This document shows, in pieces, positions 1 through 4,757 of a stretch of 6,133 nt of DNA; the first letter of the stretch is position 1, and each line of letters starts with the position of its first letter. The position numbers and the translations under genes are program-made. The notes below the pieces were generated by a model, which saw only the letters and a list, made by a program, of their open reading frames with translations, was not told the origin of the DNA and ran no database searches. The stretch covers positions 1-6,133 of the forward strand of contig JAUVYS010000080.1 in assembly GCA_030602965.1 (NCBI GenBank), written 5' to 3'. This DNA is from Candidatus Bathyarchaeota archaeon. GTDB taxonomy: Archaea > Thermoproteota > Bathyarchaeia > RBG-16-48-13 > JAGMEO01.

Positions 1-342
1 AAGACGGTAAGTAAGCTTGGAACCGGTTTTAATGATGCCGACTTGGCTAAACTTCCTAAAACATTAAAACCCTATAAAATTGATCACGTTCACCCCAGAG
101 TTGACTCTCAGATAAAAGCAGACTATTGGTTTGCTCCAGCAATCGTTTTAGAGGTAATTGGTGCTGAGTTGACTTTGAGCCCCTCTCACACTTGCGGATT
201 GAACGTTGTCAGAGAGGGAACGGGATTAGCTATTAGATTTCCAAGATTCACAGGGAAATGGAGGAACGATAAATCAGGAGAAGATGGTACTACAGTTAAA
301 GAGATTGTCAGCATGTACAAGGGTCAACTCAAGAAACTTTGA
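1..342 (+). CDS. lig: ATP-dependent DNA ligase, C-terminal part (5' end outside window)
   Basis: The reading frame is open from base 1, so this is the last 113 residues of a larger gene; the TTG at 43 is an internal codon, not a start. The product seals nicks in duplex DNA during replication and repair, using ATP to adenylate its lysine (upstream, not in the window). What is visible is the OB-fold domain: an ADYWFAPAIVLEV stretch, then the SPSHTCG segment, then GLAIRFPRFTGKWR followed by DK and a TTVKEIVSMY helix. This is the normal end of archaeal and eukaryotic-type ligases and corresponds to nucleotidyltransferase motifs V and VI. The C-terminus QLKKL is typical and looks complete. The next gene on the same strand starts about 50 bases downstream with its own possible promoter. 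Family assignment is secure; only the fragment is seen. Confidence 0.93.
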   Translation, partial: KTVSKLGTGFNDADLAKLPKTLKPYKIDHVHPRVDSQIKADYWFAPAIVLEVIGAELTLSPSHTCGLNVVREGTGLAIRFPRFTGKWRNDKSGEDGTTVKEIVSMYKGQLKKL

Positions 343-356
343 AAAAGTTGGTGAAG

Positions 357-364
357 TTTATTTG
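357..364 (+). promoter_or_regulatory. Possible TATA box for the 391 gene
   Basis: TTTATTTG is centred about 30 bases before the GTG at 391, where an archaeal TATA box should lie if transcription starts at or very near the start codon. No clear Shine-Dalgarno sequence precedes that GTG, so a leaderless or near-leaderless transcript is likely. This is inferred from position and composition only. Confidence 0.35.
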
Positions 365-390
365 CCACTGTCTTTTCTAGTATTATTTAT

Positions 391-951
391 GTGAATATTT
401 TGGCCAAGTCAAAGGATGAGAATTCAAAAGAAGAAGTTCTGAAAAAGCTTGTGGAACTTAAAAGCTATCTTGAAGCCCGTTTGCGCAATTTAGAGGAAGA
501 GGCAGCACAGTTAAGAGGATTTTTGGGCTCTGTCAATGAGGTTGTTATTGCTAAAAGCTTCCAGAAAGTAGAGGTGAAGCCAACTGAAATTGAAGAACAA
601 GTGATTCCATTAAGGAATACGTCTGGAATTGTTCTAGTTGAGATGTATGTTGGAAATGACTATGCAAGAATAGTACCTGGTAAAGAGGTTACTTTTGATG
701 TTGACACTCCTCCTTTTCAAACATTTTTGGTGAAACGCATTTTTGAGTCTATGCAAAGCCGAGACAGAGAGATGATGCAAAAAGGAGAGGTTGAACCTGA
801 CAAGCTTTTCTCTTACGAAGTTGTTGAAGATAATGGTGTTATTAAAGAGATTATGATTAAGAATTATGGAAATGATAAACGGTTGATGGAACTTAAATCC
901 TCAGTGCGTTGGACTTTTGAGAAGATGTATGAAAAAACTCAAAAAGCCTGA
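391..951 (+). CDS. Conserved-looking coiled-coil protein of unknown function
   Basis: I do not recognise the function. The 186-residue product has no signal peptide, no membrane segment and no cysteine, so it is probably cytosolic. Residues about 14-47 form an amphipathic, Leu-rich helix (leucines at 17, 20, 24, 27, 31, 34, 41, 45) with many Glu, Lys and Arg, consistent with a dimerising coiled coil. Residues about 70-115 look beta-rich (IPLRNTSGIVLVEMYV, then a Gly/Pro-containing loop), and the C-terminal third is mixed alpha/beta, ending in a charged helix with a Trp. The start is GTG at 391. It sits between DNA ligase and a tRNA-binding protein on the same strand, but the gaps (48 and 64 bases) and a TATA-like box in front suggest separate transcription. 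A role in nucleic-acid transactions would be guesswork. Confidence 0.8.
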   Translation: MNILAKSKDENSKEEVLKKLVELKSYLEARLRNLEEEAAQLRGFLGSVNEVVIAKSFQKVEVKPTEIEEQVIPLRNTSGIVLVEMYVGNDYARIVPGKEVTFDVDTPPFQTFLVKRIFESMQSRDREMMQKGEVEPDKLFSYEVVEDNGVIKEIMIKNYGNDKRLMELKSSVRWTFEKMYEKTQKA

Positions 952-971
952 GTCATCATATTTACACTTAA

Positions 972-979
972 TTTTATAA
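972..979 (+). promoter_or_regulatory. Possible TATA box for the MetRS-beta-like gene
   Basis: TTTTATAA lies about 40 bases before the ATG at 1016. It would place the transcription start near 1001, leaving a leader of about 15 bases. If this promoter is used, the short upstream ORF at 987 is not transcribed from it. Confidence 0.4.
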
Positions 980-986
980 GGAGAAA

Positions 987-1019
987 ATGAATAGCTCTAT
1001 TTTCAATGATCAACTATGA
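987..1019 (+). CDS. Possible 10-codon upstream ORF (speculative)
   Basis: An ATG at 987 opens the peptide MNSSIFNDQL, and its TGA (1017-1019) overlaps the ATG of the next gene in the arrangement ATGA. AAGGAG at 978-983 lies three bases before this ATG, which is close for a Shine-Dalgarno site. The layout would suit translational coupling on a transcript coming from upstream. However, the same AAGGAG overlaps the TATA-like box, so it cannot be both promoter and leader on one transcript. The peptide is very short and may be chance. Confidence 0.15.
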   Translation: MNSSIFNDQL

Positions 1020-1345
1020 ACATTGTAAGTTTTGATGATTTTAAGAAAATTGATATGCGAACTGGCACAATAATTGAAGTTGAACGTGTACCTAACACAA
1101 GAAAGTTGTATAAGATTAGAGTAGACTTAGGTGAAAGGGGTGTGAAGCAGACTATTTCAAGTCTTGTTGGCTATTATACAAAAGAGGAGCTTCTTAATAA
1201 GAGAGTTATCTTTCTTGGAAATCTTGAACCTGCTATATTCGCTGGAGAGACCTCTGAAGGTATGCTTTTAGCCGCAGAAATAAATGATAAAGTCGTGCTC
1301 TTAACTACAGATCAGGAAATTGATAACGGAGCGAGGGTCACTTAA
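1016..1345 (+). CDS. Stand-alone tRNA-binding OB-fold protein (methionyl-tRNA synthetase beta-subunit-like)
   Basis: This 109-residue protein is a single tRNA-binding domain of the Trbp111/EMAP-II/MetRS C-terminal family. It starts with FDDFKKIDMRTGTI, continues through the conserved VERVPNTRKLYKIRVDLGE strand-loop-strand, then QTISSLVGYYTKEEL, and ends with GNLEPAIFAGETSEGMLLAAE, the family signature. In many archaea this domain is encoded apart from the catalytic MetRS chain and acts as its dimeric beta subunit, improving tRNA binding; CsaA-like chaperone proteins share the fold. Length is normal for a stand-alone domain. ATG at 1016 is chosen because the sequence becomes family-like immediately after it. 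No catalytic MetRS gene is in view, so pairing with MetRS is inferred from family knowledge. It converges on pheA across about 70 bases. Confidence 0.9.
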   Translation: MNIVSFDDFKKIDMRTGTIIEVERVPNTRKLYKIRVDLGERGVKQTISSLVGYYTKEELLNKRVIFLGNLEPAIFAGETSEGMLLAAEINDKVVLLTTDQEIDNGARVT

Positions 1346-1390
1346 GAAATTTTGATTTAGCACATTATAAACTGTAACAATGAATATTGT

Positions 1391-1429
1391 AATCGAACCT
1401 AACTAGAGATCGATTTTAAATCTTTTTTG
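1391..1429 (+). terminator. Possible terminator after the MetRS-beta-like gene
   Basis: AATCGA (1391-1396) and TCGATT (1410-1415) can pair as a 6-bp stem with a 13-base loop. A T-rich run follows (TCTTTTTTG, 1421-1429), inside the 3' end of the convergent pheA. Archaeal termination depends mainly on the T-tract, so the stem may be incidental. Confidence 0.25.
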
Positions 1430-2237
1430 CTTTTGGATAAGAGCCTAGAACTTTTAGAAAAACTGATTTTTTTGTTAAGCTTTTTAAGGCTTCTTCACAT
1501 CTTTTCTTCTTCCTGTGCCCTTCGAAGTCTACATAAAAGTTGTACTCCCAAGGCTTTTGCCTAGTAGGTCTTGACTCTATTTTGGTTAAATTAATGTCTC
1601 TTAGAGCAAACTCTTCAAGAGCTCCATACAAAGCCCCAGGAACGTGTTTCAACGAGAAGACTATGGAAGTCTTATCGTTGCCTGAAGGAGCAGCATCTTT
1701 ATGTGAAATGAGAAAGAACCGAGTGTAGTTGTTCGGGTTATCCTCTATACCTTTTTTTAAAATCTTCATTCTATAGATTTCAGCAGCTCTCTCACTCGCT
1801 ATAGCTGCAGCGTTTTTTAACTGTTTATCATTGAGCATTCTAACACTGCCTGCGGTATCATAGGTAGAAATATTTTCACAGTTCAAGCTTTCGAGAAATC
1901 CTCTACACTGGCCTAGGGCTTGAGGATGAGAATAAACAGTATCAATATCCATAAGCTTTGTGCTGGGAAGAGTAATAAGACAGTGTCGAATTCGCAGATT
2001 TAATTCACCGTTCACCATTAGATTTGAATCAAGGAAGAGGTCGTATGTTTGGTTAACACTTCCCTCAAGAGAGTTCTCAATCGGGACAATGGCACAGTCT
2101 ACCTCACTATTCTCAACCAAGTTAAAAACGTCATGTAATGTTTTACAAGGCACAGCTTTGACTACTGAAGTAAAATATGAATGCACCGCCTCTTCGCTGT
2201 AAGCACCAATCTCTCCTTGGAAAGCAACCTTCAACAT
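1416..2237 (-). CDS. pheA: Prephenate dehydratase with C-terminal ACT domain
   Basis: The enzyme converts prephenate to phenylpyruvate (decarboxylation plus dehydration), the committed step towards phenylalanine, in the cytosol. The 273-residue protein has the monofunctional archaeal/bacterial layout. Residues about 1-180 are the periplasmic-binding-protein-like catalytic domain, with FQGEIGAYSEEA, ENSLEGSV (54-61), YSHPQALGQC (102-111) and the catalytic TRF motif at 172-174. Residues about 188-270 are an ACT domain with the GALY (201-204) and ESRP (221-224) motifs that form the phenylalanine-binding site. Allosteric control by Phe is therefore expected. No chorismate mutase domain is present. 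The ATG at 2237 gives an N-terminus (MLKVAFQG) typical of the family. The nucleoside phosphorylase lies about 66 bases upstream on the same strand; shared transcription is possible but there is no metabolic link. Confidence 0.95.
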   Translation of the reverse strand: MLKVAFQGEIGAYSEEAVHSYFTSVVKAVPCKTLHDVFNLVENSEVDCAIVPIENSLEGSVNQTYDLFLDSNLMVNGELNLRIRHCLITLPSTKLMDIDTVYSHPQALGQCRGFLESLNCENISTYDTAGSVRMLNDKQLKNAAAIASERAAEIYRMKILKKGIEDNPNNYTRFFLISHKDAAPSGNDKTSIVFSLKHVPGALYGALEEFALRDINLTKIESRPTRQKPWEYNFYVDFEGHRKKKRCEEALKSLTKKSVFLKVLGSYPKAKKI

Positions 2238-2303
2238 ATTTCCAAACTCGATTCAATATCTGGCAATCAATGCGATGAGGATTAAACCTATCTTTTAGCG
2301 TTT

Positions 2304-3083
2304 TTAAAGTCTTGCTCCTTCTAAGGCGTAAGAACAAGGACAACTCCTTCTTTTAGGGAGATTTTTTACAGCTTCCTTCAACATTCCTTGGATAATTGGC
2401 ACAGTCCTTCTGCCAACCTCAACAACTTCGTAAGAAGTAATTCTCTTCTGCATCCCTGCAGCCATATTTGATACAAAACTTACACAAGCATAACACATCT
2501 CAAGTTCCCGTGCAAGAACTGCTTCTGAGACAACCGTCATACCAACAATATCTCCGCCCAAGAATCTAAGCATCCTTATTTCAGCAGGAGTTTCATATCT
2601 TGGCCCCTCCATACAAACATATGTTGTATCATCCCAGACTTTTTGACCCTTTTTCTCAGCAGCCTTTACCAGACTTTTTCTAAGCTCAGGACAGAAGGGA
2701 CTGGTCAGGTCAATGTGAGTAACAGGCGCCTTATCATGGAAGGTTCGAGGTCTAATTACTGTGAAGTCAAGGAAGTCTTGCAAGACAGCTAAATCTCCCA
2801 CACCATAATCTGGATTTATAGCTCCAGTTGCACTGGTTGCCAAGATTCGTTCGACACCCAATGAGTGGAGAGCCCACATGTTTGCTCTATAGTTGACCAT
2901 ATGTGGAGCATACTCGTGTGTTTCTCCATGTCTGGGCAAAAAAGCCACTTCGACTTCTCCAAATTTAACAAAGGATATTATTGGAGAAGGCCCATAAGGG
3001 GTTCCAATCCTTTGTGTACTATTTACTTCGAATAAGGATTTCATTCCAGTGCCACTTATTAATGCAATTTTAACTTTTTTCAC
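2304..3083 (-). CDS. Trimeric purine nucleoside phosphorylase of the MTAP/PNP family, 6-oxopurine type
   Basis: It phosphorolyses a purine nucleoside to free base and (methylthio)ribose-1-phosphate, for purine or methylthio salvage. Family motifs (259-residue numbering) are the phosphate loop SGTG (10-13), PRHG (50-53), NYRAN (64-68), ATSATG (82-87), MEGPRYET (158-165) and LARELEMCYA. True MTA phosphorylases have Asp near the purine N6/N7; here the segment reads VSNMAAGM with Asn206, as in PNPs and methylthioinosine phosphorylases. This predicts guanosine, inosine or methylthioinosine as substrate rather than MTA. The C-terminus carries CPC (Cys248, Cys250), like the CXC motif of hyperthermophile archaeal PNP/MTAP-II, and Cys131, 197 and 200 could form further disulfides. 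I chose GTG at 3083 because GAGG lies nine bases before it and MKKVKIALISGTG has the usual short N-terminus. A TTG at 3104 would add seven residues. Confidence 0.9.
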   Translation of the reverse strand: MKKVKIALISGTGMKSLFEVNSTQRIGTPYGPSPIISFVKFGEVEVAFLPRHGETHEYAPHMVNYRANMWALHSLGVERILATSATGAINPDYGVGDLAVLQDFLDFTVIRPRTFHDKAPVTHIDLTSPFCPELRKSLVKAAEKKGQKVWDDTTYVCMEGPRYETPAEIRMLRFLGGDIVGMTVVSEAVLARELEMCYACVSFVSNMAAGMQKRITSYEVVEVGRRTVPIIQGMLKEAVKNLPKRRSCPCSYALEGARL

Positions 3084-3092
3084 TTTATTTAA

Positions 3093-3096
3093 CCTC
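3093..3096 (-). promoter_or_regulatory. Ribosome binding site deciding the phosphorylase start
   Basis: On the minus strand GAGG occurs nine bases before the GTG at 3083, and lies inside the ORF if the upstream TTG at 3104 is used. This supports the shorter 259-residue protein. Confidence 0.45.
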
Positions 3097-3301
3097 GTCT
3101 TCAAAAACGCGCAATTAAACGCTTGTTTAAGTAATTAGTAATGTGAATTTAAAATTAGAGTCTCTGAGAAAATGGAAGCCTACGTATCGAGTAAAAATTT
3201 GAACAGACCCAGTTATCTTCATGATTGTATGGGAACAATATTTCATATAATGCATTGGAAATAAAACACTTTTCCACACAAAATAATTAGTCATAATTTA
3301 C

Positions 3302-3333
3302 TATATAATTCTCCGTCCAAATTCTTTAAATAT
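3302..3333 (+). promoter_or_regulatory. Two TATA-like boxes for the 3385 gene
   Basis: TATATAA (3302-3308) and TTTAAATAT (3325-3333) both lie at plausible distances. They would give transcription starts near 3331 and 3356, hence leaders of roughly 30-55 bases that include the Shine-Dalgarno site. Which is used cannot be decided from sequence. Confidence 0.4.
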
Positions 3334-3372
3334 CATATCTTACTTCCTGTAGGAGACACCATTTAAGCAAAC

Positions 3373-3378
3373 GAGAGG
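3373..3378 (+). promoter_or_regulatory. Shine-Dalgarno site of the 3385 gene
   Basis: GAGAGG ends six bases before the ATG at 3385, good spacing, and fixes that start. A second AGGAG at 3351-3355 has no usable start codon after it. Confidence 0.6.
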
Positions 3379-3384
3379 AAGAAT

Positions 3385-3783
3385 ATGGTGAAAATTGTGG
3401 TAATTGGTACTTACGCTGATACTAAGGTGATTGGCAGAGTTATTAATGAGCTTGGGAAACGTGGGTTTGATGTCTTTCCTCAAGGAGAAAAATTCAAAGA
3501 GTTGACCAAGATTATTAAGCTTTCAGAGGAACATGCTGTTTCTGACATTACAATGAAGAAGATTAGGAAAGTATTTTACAGATTTATGGATGAGATTCGT
3601 GAGAGCGCCTTTGTGTATGTGTTTAATGAGAAAGAAGGTAAGGAATACATTGGTCCTGGAACACTGATGCAAATAGGCTTCACTTTGGGATTAAAAAAGC
3701 CAATATTTTTTTATAGGGAACCTCACATCGAAGAAGTTCTCTCTCTTGCAGGTCCACTAGTACTTCAACTATTTGTTAAATGA
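3385..3783 (+). CDS. Nucleoside 2-deoxyribosyltransferase-like protein, catalytic Glu replaced by Gln
   Basis: This 132-residue protein starts with a Rossmann-like strand (VKIVVIGTYAD) and has the family-like C-terminal block: a hydrophobic strand AFVYVFN, a loop EYIGPGTLMQIGFTLGL, then KKPIFFY. In nucleoside 2-deoxyribosyltransferases and relatives this block reads roughly G-x-x-x-E-I/L-G-Y/F-A-x-x-x-G-K-P, with the Glu as nucleophile. Here that position is Gln96 (CAA). Classical transferase or nucleoside hydrolase chemistry through this residue is therefore doubtful; it may be a nucleotide-binding or sensing protein, or use another residue. The ATG at 3385 has a clear Shine-Dalgarno site. 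It is divergent from the nucleoside phosphorylase, which may or may not be meaningful, and convergent with the cooT-like gene 38 bases downstream. The superfamily match is by motif only and is moderately sure; the substrate is unknown. Confidence 0.65.
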   Translation: MVKIVVIGTYADTKVIGRVINELGKRGFDVFPQGEKFKELTKIIKLSEEHAVSDITMKKIRKVFYRFMDEIRESAFVYVFNEKEGKEYIGPGTLMQIGFTLGLKKPIFFYREPHIEEVLSLAGPLVLQLFVK

Positions 3784-3821
3784 CAGGATCTAAAAAATCT
3801 AAATGACTAATTACTTTAACC

Positions 3822-4001
3822 TTAAATTGTAGACAATACTAAACGTGTGTTGGTTACATCCACTTCTACTATTGCACTATTTCCAAACTTCTTTAAAGAT
3901 CCCAGAATATCTTTTACTACAACTTCATTTCCATCTGCTTTTGCATATACTGCTTCCTTGAACACAATTTTGTTTTCTTTAATAACATTAAATTCACACA
4001 A
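3822..4001 (-). CDS. CooT-like small nickel-binding protein
   Basis: The 59-residue product is MCEFNV..., then AVYAKADGNEVVVKDILG, then IVEVDVTNTRLVL. This is the pattern of the CooT family (formerly a predicted RNA-binding family), small dimeric beta proteins in which the Cys right after the initiator Met binds Ni(II). I chose TTG at 4001 because AGGAG (4010-4014) lies eight bases before it and it makes Cys residue 2. The in-frame TTG at 4007 is only two bases from AGGAG and would give MGLCEF, burying the ligand. In CO-dehydrogenase systems CooT helps nickel insertion; a general nickel buffer or chaperone is a fair guess here, because NikR lies nearby. It is transcribed divergently from the ECF S component across about 83 bases. 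Family assignment is fairly sure; the cellular role is inferred. Confidence 0.8.
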   Translation of the reverse strand: MCEFNVIKENKIVFKEAVYAKADGNEVVVKDILGSLKKFGNSAIVEVDVTNTRLVLSTI

Positions 4002-4009
4002 TCCCAAAA

Positions 4010-4014
4010 CTCCT
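4010..4014 (-). promoter_or_regulatory. Shine-Dalgarno site deciding the cooT-like start
   Basis: AGGAG on the minus strand has eight bases of spacing to the TTG at 4001 but only two to the TTG at 4007. It therefore supports the start that places Cys at position 2. Confidence 0.65.
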
Positions 4015-4042
4015 AATCTTTTATTAGAGTTAATTACAATAC

Positions 4043-4050
4043 TTATATAT
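4043..4050. promoter_or_regulatory. TATA box(es) of the divergent cooT-like / ECF S-component promoters
   Basis: TTATATAT, continuing to TATATAC, is nearly symmetrical. Read leftward it puts a transcription start near 4021 and a leader of about 20 bases that keeps the AGGAG site. Read rightward it puts a start near 4073, about 12 bases before the GTG at 4085. One element could serve both genes, or two overlapping boxes may be present. Confidence 0.5.
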
Positions 4051-4055
4051 ACATA

Positions 4056-4083
4056 TTATTACGAAATTATAAAAAAGTAATAC
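4056..4083. promoter_or_regulatory. Candidate NikR operator
   Basis: TTATTAC (4056-4062) and GTAATAC (4077-4083) flank 14 bases; the inner six bases of each half (TATTAC / GTAATA) are perfect reverse complements. As I recall, predicted NikR sites outside enterobacteria look like GTGTTAC-N13/14-GTAACAC, so both half-site sequence and spacing fit (right half 6 of 7, left half 5 of 7). It lies between the TATA box and start codon of the ECF S-component gene, where binding would block transcription, and close to the cooT-like promoter. nikR itself is about 0.7 kb downstream. Assignment is inferred from pattern and context. Confidence 0.5.
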
Positions 4084-4084
4084 T

Positions 4085-4630
4085 GTGGAAAACGTGGAAA
4101 AAAATCAAGCCATTTACCCTCTTAAAGGGACGAGAGCATTAATGTTTGCCGCCCTCATGGCTGCTGTGGCATATATCTTATCGTATCCTCCCTTTGCGAT
4201 TCCACTTTCAATAGGAACTTTTGAGTCAGCAATTCACTTCTCACAACTGCCAATATTTCTTTCAGGCATACTTGCAGGACCCATGTTAGGTTCAATGACA
4301 GGAGCAATAGGAGGAATCTATATGGCAGCTACGAAAATCCCCTTCATAATTGTAGGCCTTGCCATACTTGGTTATGCTTCAGGAAAACTGGCAAAGAGAA
4401 CAAGGCCACTTTTCGCAGGTATATTGGCCTGGTGTATACAAGCGCCTTACGTCTTTGTCACAGATTACATTTGGTTCGTGTCTTTCCTTCAGATACCACA
4501 CAATGTTGCTATTGGCATTGTTGGAACAATCCTCATAAAATTGACTATTGAAGCATTAGTATCTTCATTTCTCATCCAAGCAATTGTTGTATACCTTGAA
4601 CGCACAAAAATAATTATCTTCAAAAAATAG
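4085..4630 (+). CDS. ECF-transporter S component (substrate-binding membrane subunit), specificity unknown
   Basis: The 181-residue, very hydrophobic protein has about five to six membrane segments (roughly residues 18-33, 36-48, 52-66, 70-95, 107-133, 141-172), the size and layout of S components of energy-coupling factor vitamin/metal importers. Helix 1 has an AxxxA pattern (FAALMAAVAY, residues 21-30) like that used to dock the T subunit. The AIHFSQLPIFLSGILAGPMLG stretch resembles the G-P-loop region of many S subunits. No EcfT or ATPase gene is in the window, so it would use a shared energising module elsewhere. Neighbours (CooT-like, NikR, a NikR-like dyad in its promoter) suggest nickel or cobalt, yet the N-terminus lacks the Met-His start of CbiM/NikM; His51, Cys117 and His139 are possible ligands. 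GTG at 4085 is used; GTG at 4094 is also possible. Family fairly sure, substrate inferred. Confidence 0.75.
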   Translation: MENVEKNQAIYPLKGTRALMFAALMAAVAYILSYPPFAIPLSIGTFESAIHFSQLPIFLSGILAGPMLGSMTGAIGGIYMAATKIPFIIVGLAILGYASGKLAKRTRPLFAGILAWCIQAPYVFVTDYIWFVSFLQIPHNVAIGIVGTILIKLTIEALVSSFLIQAIVVYLERTKIIIFKK

Positions 4631-4700
4631 CTAATGTTAAACTAAAGAAGTTTTTGCTACAAAAAATTGAATACATGAATCTTAACATAGTAACAACTAG

Positions 4701-4736
4701 AACAATGTAACAGGATTGTAAATCTATTGCATTGTT
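4701..4736. promoter_or_regulatory. Inverted repeat in the nikR promoter region
   Basis: AACAATG (4701-4707) and CATTGTT (4730-4736) are perfect 7-bp inverted repeats 22 bases apart. A TATA-like TTGTAAAT (about 4716-4723) sits between them and could start nikR transcription near 4746. The 127-base gap also holds GTAACA at 4690-4695 and 4707-4712, similar to NikR half-sites, and the palindrome TGTTAACA at 4733-4740. Autoregulation is plausible, but the spacing differs from the 4056-4083 dyad. Confidence 0.3.
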
Positions 4737-4757
4737 AACATTCAATTTATACATGGG

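Larger units (their letters stand above)
3084..3384. other. Divergent AT-rich intergenic region of about 300 bp
   Basis: No convincing gene or structured RNA is visible here. On the minus side a weak TATA-like TACTTAAAC (about 3124-3132) could drive the phosphorylase. On the plus side two TATA-like boxes precede the 3385 gene. AGAGTCTCT next to TCTCTGAGA (around 3157-3169) gives two overlapping odd-centred short palindromes of unknown meaning. A 30-codon ORF (3172-3264, plus) begins MEAYVSSK; it has only a weak GAG upstream and no recognisable features, so I do not call it a gene. Confidence 0.5.

Noticed and set aside
335..349. AACTTT-gaa-AAAGTT hairpin at the ligase stop codon, as a terminator
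   Set aside because: The stem is only A/T-rich with one G-C pair per arm, and no T-run follows directly.
1376..1389. ACAAT-gaat-ATTGT hairpin between metRS-beta-like and pheA
   Set aside because: A five-base A/T-rich stem is expected by chance in DNA of this composition.
1540..1728. Plus-strand ORF of 62 codons
   Set aside because: It lies wholly opposite pheA, which has full family motifs on the other strand.
1960..2202. Plus-strand ORF of 80 codons
   Set aside because: It is opposite the conserved catalytic domain of pheA and shows no features of its own.
2269..2276. GCGATGA as a C box of a C/D guide RNA upstream of pheA
   Set aside because: It has one mismatch to the C box and no matching D box at a sensible distance.
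2143..2343. Minus-strand ORF of 66 codons spanning the pheA/phosphorylase junction
   Set aside because: It overlaps the ends of two well-supported genes in another frame and has no recognisable motif.
3172..3264. 30-codon plus-strand ORF (MEAYVSSK...) in the divergent intergenic region
   Set aside because: It has only a weak GAG before the ATG, no recognisable features, and the length is expected by chance.
3847..4080. Plus-strand ORF of 77 codons
   Set aside because: It is the antisense shadow of the CooT-like gene and runs through its promoter; composition is low-complexity Thr/Leu/Ile.
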